In this document: one piece after another, positions 1 through 5,497 of the stretch
How positions within the stretch are numbered: position 1 is the first letter of the stretch
Layout of the letters: each line of letters begins with the position of its first letter
Notes under the pieces: generated by a model
What the model was told of the DNA's origin: nothing
Database searches by the model: none
Seen by the model: the letters and a program-made list of their open reading frames with translations, nothing else
Translations under genes and position numbers: made by a program
Source of the DNA: Methanoculleus marisnigri
GTDB lineage: Archaea; Halobacteriota; Methanomicrobia; Methanomicrobiales; Methanoculleaceae
Direction of reading: 5' to 3'
Length of the DNA: 9,807 nt
Assembly: GCA_002503885.1 (NCBI GenBank)
Contig: DASQ01000087.1
Location: forward strand, 1-9,807

Positions 1-9
1 TCTTGACTT

Positions 10-37
10 CCTCCTCACCGCGATGCGTATGAGGAGG
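10..37. repeat. Hairpin with 8-bp perfect stem at left edge
   Basis: CCTCCTCA (10-17) is the exact reverse complement of TGAGGAGG (30-37). Inside the loop, CGC (19-21) can pair with GCG (25-27), giving a two-step stem. It is preceded by TTGAC (4-8). It may be the transcription end of a gene lying left of the window, or a subterminal hairpin of an IS200/IS605-type element, whose ends have this general build. No T-run follows and no transposase gene is adjacent, so neither reading is secure. Confidence 0.4.
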
Positions 38-75
38 AGTTTGGTCATGGGTGGGCAAAAACGAATGAGCCTTTC

Positions 76-83
76 TTTATATA
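76..83 (+). promoter_or_regulatory. TATA box of the metalloid-resistance operon
   Basis: TTTATATA in an otherwise GC-rich region matches the archaeal TATA consensus. Transcription would start about 25 bp downstream, near 105-110, leaving a leader of roughly 125 nt before the first likely start codon at 232. The leader contains CGTATA (105-110), CGTATAG (125-131) and the inverted copy CTATACG (167-173). A second, weaker AT-rich stretch at 138-150 could be an alternative promoter closer to the genes. Confidence 0.55.
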
Positions 84-132
84 CTCTGGTCAAAAAGGAG
101 TGGGCGTATACATGCGCGCCATGCCGTATAGA

Positions 133-148
133 TTCAACTTTTATTGAA
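133..148. promoter_or_regulatory. Candidate ArsR-type operator (inverted repeat)
   Basis: TTCAA (133-137) and TTGAA (144-148) form a perfect inverted repeat around a 6-nt AT-rich spacer. It lies downstream of the TATA box and upstream of the first gene of the arsenite-efflux operon. ArsR/SmtB repressors of other ars operons bind AT-rich inverted repeats of this general kind (family knowledge). No arsR gene is in the window, so the binding protein is unknown and the role is inferred from position and symmetry. Confidence 0.35.
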
Positions 149-231
149 ATAGAAATCTTCATACACCTATACGACCAACAGTAGTTCAAACCGGGTTGAA
201 ACACTCCGACGCACCTGCCGGAGCGGATGTG

Positions 232-384
232 ATGACCATGAAAGGCGAGAATGACAGAAAAGACGAAGGATGTATCGGATCGCGGATAAAGAACCTCTTC
301 TCCTCCGGCTGCGGCGGCAGCTGCTGCGGGACGAGGATCGTCCCGAAGGAGAAGAAGGAAGAGTCTGACGCAGGAGAGCAGTAA
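232..384 (+). CDS. Small Cys-rich protein (candidate metal/metalloid-binding)
   Basis: A 50-residue polar protein with cysteines at 14, 27, 31 and 32, the last three in the stretch SGCGGSCCGTR, and an acidic/lysine-rich tail. The C-GGS-CC cluster could bind a soft metal or arsenite; this is inference, as I do not recognise a named family. It is the first gene of the operon and ends 23 bp before the ArsP-like permease, so it may hand ligand to it. The start is uncertain: TTG 196, ATG 232 and ATG 238 are all in frame. I chose ATG 232 because GGAG at 219-222 is a suitable ribosome-binding site; ATG 238 would remove two residues. No signal peptide or membrane segment is visible, so a cytoplasmic location is expected. 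Confidence 0.6.
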   Translation: MTMKGENDRKDEGCIGSRIKNLFSSGCGGSCCGTRIVPKEKKEESDAGEQ

Positions 385-407
385 ACCCCCGGTGCGGGAG
401 CGACAGA

Positions 408-1313
408 ATGGATCTTCTGGCAACACTCATCACCGCCGGGCAGTTCTTCGTCGTGATAGCCGCCGAACTGGTCCTCCTCTTTGTCGGGATCACGTTCCTC
501 GTCGGGCTGCTCCAGGCCTACATCCCTGAAGAGCGGATACGCCGCGTGCTTGCCGGGAGGCGGGAGGGTGTCGGGAACGTCCTCGCAGCCGGGTTCGGGG
601 CGCTCACCCCGTTCTGCTCCTGCTCGACTATCCCCATCCTGCTCGGCCTCCTCGATATCGGGATACCGTTCGGGGTCTGCATGTCGTTTCTGTTTGCGTC
701 GCCGCTCTTGAACCCGGTGATCCTCGCCCTCCTCGTCGCGCTCGTCGGGGTCGTCCCGACCGCGATATATGCCGCCGTCACGTTTCCCGCCGCCGTCGTC
801 ATAGGCTGGCTCCTCGGCCGGCTCGGCTACGAGCGCTACGTCAAAGACGTGATGGTCGAAGGGCGGCCGGAGCCCTGCGACTGCGCCGCGGGCCACGCAG
901 TCCGTATCCGGGGAGCGTTCTCCTTCGCGGTCAGCCTTTTCAAGCAGGTCTTCCCCTATCTTCTCCTCGGCGCGGGGATCGGGGCGTTCATCTACGGGTT
1001 CATTCCCGAAGACCTGATCGTCTCCCTCGCGGGGCCGGATAACCCGCTCGCCATCCCGGTCGCGGCGGTGATCGGGGTGCCGATGTACATCCGGGCGGAG
1101 ACGCTCATCCCGGTGAGCGCCGTCCTCCTCGAGAAGGGGATGGGAATCGGCGCCGTGATGGCCCTGATCATCGGCGGCGCGGGGGCGAGCATCCCGGAGG
1201 TGACGCTTCTATCTGCGATCTTCGAGCGGAGGCTGGTCGCCGCCTTCGTGGCGACGATCCTCACGGTCGCCGTCCTTGCCGGCGTCCTGTTCCAGGTGCT
1301 CAGCGTGATCTGA
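408..1313 (+). CDS. ArsP/DUF318-family permease
   Basis: A 301-residue polytopic membrane protein of the PF03773 predicted-permease family. Diagnostic features are TPFCSCSTIPI at about 67-77 (Cys70 and Cys72), SPLLNPV at about 98-104, and the second-half motif GGAGASIPEV at about 256-265, which follows GVPMYIRAETLIP. About eight hydrophobic segments flank a soluble loop at 140-168 that carries a further CDC (157-159). Characterised bacterial ArsP proteins export trivalent organoarsenicals using such cysteines (family knowledge); relatives are linked to other metals, so the substrate here is open. GGGAG at 396-400 lies 7 nt before ATG 408. Its place between a Cys-rich peptide and ACR3 supports a metalloid or thiophilic-metal efflux role in the cytoplasmic membrane. 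Confidence 0.85.
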   Translation: MDLLATLITAGQFFVVIAAELVLLFVGITFLVGLLQAYIPEERIRRVLAGRREGVGNVLAAGFGALTPFCSCSTIPILLGLLDIGIPFGVCMSFLFASPLLNPVILALLVALVGVVPTAIYAAVTFPAAVVIGWLLGRLGYERYVKDVMVEGRPEPCDCAAGHAVRIRGAFSFAVSLFKQVFPYLLLGAGIGAFIYGFIPEDLIVSLAGPDNPLAIPVAAVIGVPMYIRAETLIPVSAVLLEKGMGIGAVMALIIGGAGASIPEVTLLSAIFERRLVAAFVATILTVAVLAGVLFQVLSVI

Positions 1314-1332
1314 CCACGTATGAGGTGAAAAA

Positions 1333-1506
1333 ATGAATCCAAGACGAGAGAACATACCCTGCCGTGCCGCGGACGCCCTGCGCCAGGTCCGGCGGGCGTG
1401 CGAGCATAAGTATATCCTACCCGGTGCCGGGGCGGTGTATGCCGCCGCGCTGGCGAGGGAGTTTCGGGCCGACCGGCGCTCCGGCGGCTGCGGATGCTCG
1501 GGGTGA
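1333..1506 (+). CDS. 57-residue protein with GGCGCSG C-terminus, unknown function
   Basis: A small ORF in the gap between the two efflux permeases. It has the best ribosome-binding site of the operon, GAGGTGA at 1322-1328, 4 nt before ATG 1333. The product is basic, with an amphipathic alanine/arginine-rich middle (about 11-48) and cysteines at 10, 23, 53 and 55; the last two sit in the extreme C-terminal GGCGCSG. Its TGA is 6 nt before the ACR3 start, and its last codons (GGGGTGA) would serve as the ribosome-binding site for that gene, suggesting translational coupling. I do not recognise the family. The terminal CxC suggests a soft-metal ligand or chaperone role, by inference only. Confidence 0.6.
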   Translation: MNPRRENIPCRAADALRQVRRACEHKYILPGAGAVYAAALAREFRADRRSGGCGCSG

Positions 1507-1512
1507 CCGGCG

Positions 1513-2631
1513 ATGGGCACCGTCGACCAGATCCACTCACAGGCCGCCGGCTCGCGGCTCTCGTTCCTCGACCGCTACCTGACAGCCTGGATCGTCCTCG
1601 CCATGGTCGTCGGCGTCGCCGTCGGCTATCTCTTCCCCGCGGTGCCTGCAGCGATCACCGACTTCGCGGTCGGGACGACATCGATCCCCATCGCGATCGG
1701 GCTGATCCTGATGCTGTACCCGCCGCTTGCGAAGGTCCGCTACGAAGAACTCGGGCGGGTCTTTCGGGACCGAAAGGTGCTCGGCCTCTCCGTCGTCCAG
1801 AACTGGGTCGTCGGCCCGGTCCTGATGTTCATCCTTGCAGCAGTCTTCCTCTTCGACCGGCCGGAGTTCATGTACGGCCTGATCCTCGTGGGCCTCGCCC
1901 GGTGCATCGCGATGGTGATCGTCTGGAACGACCTTGCCTGCGGCGACTGCGAGTACTGCGCCGCGATCGTGGGCTTAAACTCCGTCTTCCAGGTCCTCTT
2001 CTATGCCCTCTACGCCTACGTCTTCATCACCGTCCTCCCGCCGCTCCTCGGGATCGGGGCCGGGACGGCGGTGCCGATCACGATCGCGGGCGTCGCCGTG
2101 ACGGTCTTCGTCTACCTCGGCATCCCGTTCATCGCCGGGTTTCTGACACGGTTTACGCTTATCCGGGCACGATCGAAGGCGTGGTACCAGGAGCGGTTCA
2201 TCCCGAGGATATCGCCGATCACCCTCGTCGCCCTGCTCTTTACGATCGTCGTGATGTTCTCGACCCAGGGGGCAAACATCGTCGCCCTCCCCCTAGACGT
2301 CGTCCGGATCGCCATTCCGCTCACGATCTACTTCCTCGCCATGTTCTTCGTCTCGTTCTGGATGTCCTGGAAGGTCGGCGTCGACTACGGCCGGTCTACC
2401 GCGCTTTCGTTTACTGCGGCAAGCAACAACTTCGAACTCGCCATCGCGGTCGCTATCGGGGTCTTCGGGATCGGCTCCGGCGTGGCGTTCGCCACGGTCA
2501 TCGGCCCGCTGATCGAAGTGCCGGTGCTGATATCGCTTGTGAACGTTGCCCTCCGACTGCGGGACCGGTGGTATGGCGGGGAGGCGACAGTAACATGTCC
2601 CGTCGATGCCAATGGAGGAGATACATCATGA
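1513..2631 (+). CDS. acr3: ACR3-family arsenite efflux carrier
   Basis: A 372-residue membrane protein with about ten hydrophobic segments, matching the ACR3 (bile acid/Na+ symporter superfamily) arsenite extruder in length and motifs. LARCIAMVIVWNDLACGDCEY (about 128-148) contains the conserved fourth-segment cysteine (Cys131), required for As(III) transport in characterised ACR3 proteins. AASNNFELAIA (about 302-312) carries the conserved Glu308, and GPLIEVPVL (331-339) closes the core. It exports arsenite from the cytoplasm, driven by the membrane potential or proton gradient (family knowledge). ATG 1513 is used, 6 nt after the preceding small gene. The 3' end overlaps the next gene by 4 bp (ATGA), so the two are translationally coupled. 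No ArsA ATPase is present, as expected for a secondary carrier. Confidence 0.93.
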   Translation: MGTVDQIHSQAAGSRLSFLDRYLTAWIVLAMVVGVAVGYLFPAVPAAITDFAVGTTSIPIAIGLILMLYPPLAKVRYEELGRVFRDRKVLGLSVVQNWVVGPVLMFILAAVFLFDRPEFMYGLILVGLARCIAMVIVWNDLACGDCEYCAAIVGLNSVFQVLFYALYAYVFITVLPPLLGIGAGTAVPITIAGVAVTVFVYLGIPFIAGFLTRFTLIRARSKAWYQERFIPRISPITLVALLFTIVVMFSTQGANIVALPLDVVRIAIPLTIYFLAMFFVSFWMSWKVGVDYGRSTALSFTAASNNFELAIAVAIGVFGIGSGVAFATVIGPLIEVPVLISLVNVALRLRDRWYGGEATVTCPVDANGGDTS

Positions 2632-3020
2632 AGAAGGAACTCGTCATCGAATGGAAACACATAGAAAAGGACGTCGGAAACACCTGCGAGCGGTGCCAGG
2701 AGACCGGGATGACGCTTGCGGCCGTTCTCGCGGAGATCGGGACGCTGCTTGAGATGGAGGGGATCAGCGTGCGGATGGTCGAGACGGTGCTCGAAAACGA
2801 CGCGGTTGCGGAATCGAACAGCCTCCTCTTTAACGGGGTGCCGATCGAGGAGCTCCTCGAGGGGATAGAGGTGACCGCCACGTCCTGCTCCTCCTGCTCC
2901 TGTCTCACCTGCGAGGAAAACACGGAGTGCCGGGCGCTCCGCTACAACGGCGAGGAGTACGAGACGATCCCGCCGGTACTGATCGGGCGGGCGGCCGTAA
3001 AAGCCCTTGAGCTGGAGTGA
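2628..3020 (+). CDS. DUF2703-type Cys-rich protein
   Basis: A 130-residue soluble protein resembling DUF2703 (PF10865). Seven cysteines fall in two groups: CERC at 20-23, and CSSCSCLTCEENTEC (Cys87, 90, 92, 95, 101). SNSLLFNGVPIEELL (63-77) and YNGEEYETIPPVLIGRAAVKAL (about 106-127) are the other family-like stretches. The build, a CxxC near the N-terminus followed by an 'NGxxIE' segment, resembles small thioredoxin-fold redox or metal-binding proteins, but this is inference. Its ATG lies inside the stop of the ACR3 gene (ATGA), with GGAGGAG at 2614-2620 as ribosome-binding site. Coupling to an arsenite exporter suggests As(III) binding, reduction or delivery. No ArsC arsenate reductase is seen in the window, so a role in arsenate reduction is conceivable but untested. 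Confidence 0.8.
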   Translation: MKKELVIEWKHIEKDVGNTCERCQETGMTLAAVLAEIGTLLEMEGISVRMVETVLENDAVAESNSLLFNGVPIEELLEGIEVTATSCSSCSCLTCEENTECRALRYNGEEYETIPPVLIGRAAVKALELE

Positions 3021-3024
3021 GGCC

Positions 3025-3369
3025 ATGACGGAGCCCGTCACCCTTGTCACCTGCTCGGGCCTCTCGAATACCGGGAAGCTGACCGCCAGGGCGGGTATGG
3101 TGATCCTGCAACGCTCTCCGGAATCCGTGGAGGCCTGCATCCCGGCAAGCCGCCTGCCGTCCCTGCTCGTCGACAGGGTCCTCGCGCTGGACGGCTGCGA
3201 AGACACCTGTGCGCTCAAAAAGCTTCGTGAGATCGGGGTCGAGCCGGACCTGCACGTCGTCGCGACCGGGTGCGGGATCGTGAAGAACGGCATGGCGGAG
3301 CCGCGGTTTGACGAGATCGAGCGGCTCGCGGGCGCGGTTATCGAAGCGATCCGGGGCAGGAGTGAGTGA
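3025..3369 (+). CDS. DGC-domain putative zinc-binding protein
   Basis: A 114-residue protein matching the DGC family (PF08859, putative zinc-binding). Cysteines are at 10 (VTCSGLSNTGKLT), 38, 58 (ALDGCEDTCALKKL, the DGC signature at 56-58), 62 and 83 (ATGCGIVKNG). The family is short and Cys-rich and is often found beside metal or arsenic genes; its biochemical role is unknown to me. ATG 3025 follows the DUF2703 stop by 4 nt, with GGAGTGAGG at 3014-3022 as ribosome-binding site; a TTG at 3007 in the same frame is less likely. It is the last gene of the operon. With its Cys-rich neighbours it may form a metalloid-binding set that buffers or delivers As(III) to the exporters. Confidence 0.85.
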   Translation: MTEPVTLVTCSGLSNTGKLTARAGMVILQRSPESVEACIPASRLPSLLVDRVLALDGCEDTCALKKLREIGVEPDLHVVATGCGIVKNGMAEPRFDEIERLAGAVIEAIRGRSE

Positions 3370-3625
3370 ATTTCTGTCGGGCTTGCCCCCCGGAGAGTGC
3401 AGGTTTACCGGTGCAGCTCAAAACCCATCCGGCCAGTCGCCCTCCGCGGGGCGACAACCGGGAGAAGCCGTGCCCGCGGATGTGATGACGAACGGGACTC
3501 TGTTTCTCATTGCGAGATGTCCTTCACAGTAAACCGTGGACCGGGATTCTGTGGCCGGAGGGACCCTGGGAGGCCGAAGAGCACTGGCACGTCCCGGATC
3601 CCCACCGCCGGATCAGGGCAGAGTT
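3370..3625. other. Intergenic stretch without a convincing gene
   Basis: GC-rich, about 250 bp between the end of the metalloid operon and the AT-rich promoter of the next operon. It holds a perfect 7-bp hairpin, GTCGCCC (3436-3442) with GGGCGAC (3449-3455) around a 6-nt loop, with no T-run after it. The 14-mer GCGGATGTGATGAC at 3476-3489 is also found at 223-236 at the head of the metalloid operon. Short plus-strand frames here lack ribosome-binding sites and family-like sequence. I see no tRNA or recognisable riboswitch. Confidence 0.5.
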
Positions 3626-3691
3626 TTTCAATGTAATTTCAATGTATAATTATTAACATTAACATAAAGTTAAATAGTTATCTTAAATAAG
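3626..3691 (+). promoter_or_regulatory. Promoter/operator of the binding-protein operon
   Basis: An AT-rich island in GC-rich surroundings. TTTCAATGTA occurs twice, at 3626-3635 and 3637-3646, 11 bp apart, so on the same helical face. The half-sites AATGT (3641-3645) and ACATT (3656-3660) face each other across 10 bp and are followed by AACAT. TTAAATA at 3670-3676 and TTAAATAA at 3683-3690 are TATA-box candidates, giving a start near 3698-3712 (inference). The stretch 3641-3676 matches the promoter of the permease/ATPase operon (minus strand 9447-9412) at 29 of 36 positions, the reason I read it as a regulated promoter. Confidence 0.6.
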
Positions 3692-3756
3692 GCCCACGCC
3701 ACAACCATGGTACCATAAACCTCCGATACCTCCCTGGAGCGTACCGAGAGGACCGA

Positions 3757-4845
3757 ATGGACGTGGTAGTTATTACAAAACACTGTCATCTTCTGCTCAT
3801 CATTCTCGGTGTCTGTGCAGTTCTCCTCTGCGCCTCCGCCGCCTGCACGGCCACCCAGAGCACGGTTTCGCCGGCTGAAAACCGCACGATCGCCGATATG
3901 ACGGGTCGGACCGTCGTCGTCCCGTCGGGGATCGAGACCGTCCTCTGCACCTCGCCGCCGTCGACGATGCTTGTCTACATGGTCGCGCCCGACCGGCTCG
4001 CAGGCTGGAACTTCCAGCCCGTGGAGGGGTACATCCCCGAGCGGCATATGGCGCTCCCGGTCGTCGGGGGCTGGTTCGGGAAAGAGACCGGCAACTACGA
4101 GACCTTCATCTCGATGCACCCCGACATCGTCGTCGAAGGCTACACCACCGACGGCGGGGCGGCGCTTGCCTCGGTCGCCGAGCGGCAGCAGAAGCTGGGC
4201 TCCATCCCGGTCGTCGCCGTCGAGGACAGCACCAACGCCACCGGCTACTCCGCACCCATCGGGTTCATGGGCGGCCTCCTCGGGGAAGAGGAGCAGGCCG
4301 AAGCGATGATCGCCTTCTACGAGGGCGTGCTCGCCACGGTGACGGAGCGGGTGGCCTCGATCCCCGACGACGAGCGGGTGGGGGTCTACTATGCCGAGGG
4401 ACCGAAAGGGCTCATGACCGACCCCTCGGGCTCGCAGCACGCCGAGCTCATCGACCTCTGCGGCGGGAGAAACGTTGCCGAATGCGCGATCACGCCGGGG
4501 ATGGGGATGACGAAGGTCTCGATGGAGCAGGTCATCGCCTGGGACCCGGACGTCATTCTGGTCCACGACCCCGGGTTCTACGCCACGGTCCGGACCGATC
4601 CGCTCTGGCAGGAGATCGCCGCCGTGAAGACCGACCGGGTCTATCTCATCCCGCAGACGGCGTTCTGCTGGTTCGACCGCCCGCCCGGGATCAACCGGAT
4701 CATCGGGATCCCCTGGACCGCCAAAGTCCTGTATCCGGACCTCTTCGCGGATATGGATCTTGAATCCCTCGTCCGTGAGTATCACGAGACCTTTATCCAC
4801 GTATCGCTTTCCGACGACCAGATCCGGGATGTCCTGAACCCCTGA
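3757..4845 (+). CDS. Metal-chelate/cobalamin-type ABC substrate-binding lipoprotein
   Basis: A 362-residue cluster A-III (PF01497, FepB/BtuF-like) binding protein. The N-terminus has a hydrophobic segment (12-29) ending in ASAAC, so Cys30 is a plausible lipid-anchor site and the mature protein would sit outside the membrane. The body starts with IADMTGRTVVVPSGIETV (45-62), continues through VAPDRLAGWN and GNYETFISMHPDIVVEGY, then the second lobe from VGVYYAEG (208) to RVYLIPQTAFCWFDRPPG (294-311) and IPWTAKVLYPDLF. GAGAGGA (3746-3752) is 4 nt before ATG 3757. Family members bind ferric chelates, heme, cobalamin or Ni/Co complexes; the ligand here cannot be assigned. It presumably feeds the FecCD-type permease and ATPase encoded convergently at 7389-9373, since no permease is in its own operon. 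Confidence 0.9.
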   Translation: MDVVVITKHCHLLLIILGVCAVLLCASAACTATQSTVSPAENRTIADMTGRTVVVPSGIETVLCTSPPSTMLVYMVAPDRLAGWNFQPVEGYIPERHMALPVVGGWFGKETGNYETFISMHPDIVVEGYTTDGGAALASVAERQQKLGSIPVVAVEDSTNATGYSAPIGFMGGLLGEEEQAEAMIAFYEGVLATVTERVASIPDDERVGVYYAEGPKGLMTDPSGSQHAELIDLCGGRNVAECAITPGMGMTKVSMEQVIAWDPDVILVHDPGFYATVRTDPLWQEIAAVKTDRVYLIPQTAFCWFDRPPGINRIIGIPWTAKVLYPDLFADMDLESLVREYHETFIHVSLSDDQIRDVLNP

Positions 4846-4855
4846 GGCCGAGAGC

Positions 4856-5497
4856 ATGGGATACGTACCAGGCAGGTTCGACCGCGAAGGGGCAGAGGAT
4901 ATGAACCGAATTGCAAAGACTGTCTTCGCCCCGATCTATCCGGTGATCGCGCAACAGGTAATCGAGCGGTGCGGGATCTCCTGCGGACGGTGCCTCGATG
5001 TCGGCAGCGGTCCCGGATCGCTCGGGATCGCGCTTGCGCAGGCGAGCGACCTTGCGGTCACGCTCCTCGACTCCTCCCTGGAGATGATTGCTATTGCCGA
5101 AGGGAACGTCCGGGAGGCCGGGCTTTCGGCCCGCGTCGCGCTCCTTGAAGGTGACGTCCACGAGATCCCGCTTCCCGACGGGTCCGTCGATCTCGCGGTC
5201 AGCCGCGGGTCGATCTTCTTCTGGGAGGATCTCGCCCGCGCGTTCTCCGAGATCCATCGGGTTCTCGCACCCGGCGGGAGGACCTACGTCGGGGGCGGGT
5301 TCGGGACTGCCGACCTCCGGAACGCCGTCGCGGCCACGATGGCGAGGGAGAACCCGGACTGGAGGAGTTTCCGGGACAGGAACCTCGGCCTGGAAAACCG
5401 GGAGCGGATCGCCGGGATCCTCGCAGACCTCGGGTTCCGTCACCGGATCATCAGCGACGACTCAGGGTTCTGGGTCGTGATCGAGCGGGGGCGTTAG
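4856..5497 (+). CDS. Class I SAM-dependent methyltransferase
   Basis: A 213-residue Rossmann-fold methyltransferase. Motif I is LDVGSGPGSLGIALA (47-61), the acidic end of strand 2 is LLDSS (70-74), motif II-like EGDVHEIPLPDGSVDLAVSRGSIFFW spans 98-123, and the usual HRVLAPGGRTYVGGGFG follows (134-150). Cys39, Cys43 and Cys46 precede motif I (CGISCGRC). It is soluble and cytoplasmic. ATG 4856 is 10 nt after the binding-protein stop; a second ATG at 4901 would drop 15 residues. The TAG stop directly abuts the radical SAM start, so the genes are coupled. The acceptor is unknown. It lacks the paired Cys layout I would expect for an ArsM arsenite methyltransferase. Its place between a binding protein and a radical SAM enzyme suggests it acts on the imported ligand or its product. 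Confidence 0.88.
   Translation: MGYVPGRFDREGAEDMNRIAKTVFAPIYPVIAQQVIERCGISCGRCLDVGSGPGSLGIALAQASDLAVTLLDSSLEMIAIAEGNVREAGLSARVALLEGDVHEIPLPDGSVDLAVSRGSIFFWEDLARAFSEIHRVLAPGGRTYVGGGFGTADLRNAVAATMARENPDWRSFRDRNLGLENRERIAGILADLGFRHRIISDDSGFWVVIERGR

Noticed and set aside
1494..3020. 508-codon plus-strand frame
   Set aside because: Its first two thirds are an Arg-rich shadow of ACR3. Only the last part, from ATG 2628, is a real gene (the DUF2703 protein), with its own ribosome-binding site.
3397..3636. Short plus-strand frames or a riboswitch in the intergenic region
   Set aside because: No ribosome-binding site or family-like peptide. I compared the stretch with the conserved boxes of the cobalamin riboswitch because of the transporter downstream and found no convincing match.
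3670..4857. 395-codon open frame on the minus strand
   Set aside because: It is antisense to the binding-protein gene and runs through its promoter; composition is that of a shadow frame.
4856..5497. Methyltransferase as ArsM arsenite methyltransferase
   Set aside because: It is separated from the arsenic operon by its own regulated promoter, is shorter than ArsM proteins, and its cysteines cluster only before motif I instead of forming the ArsM set.
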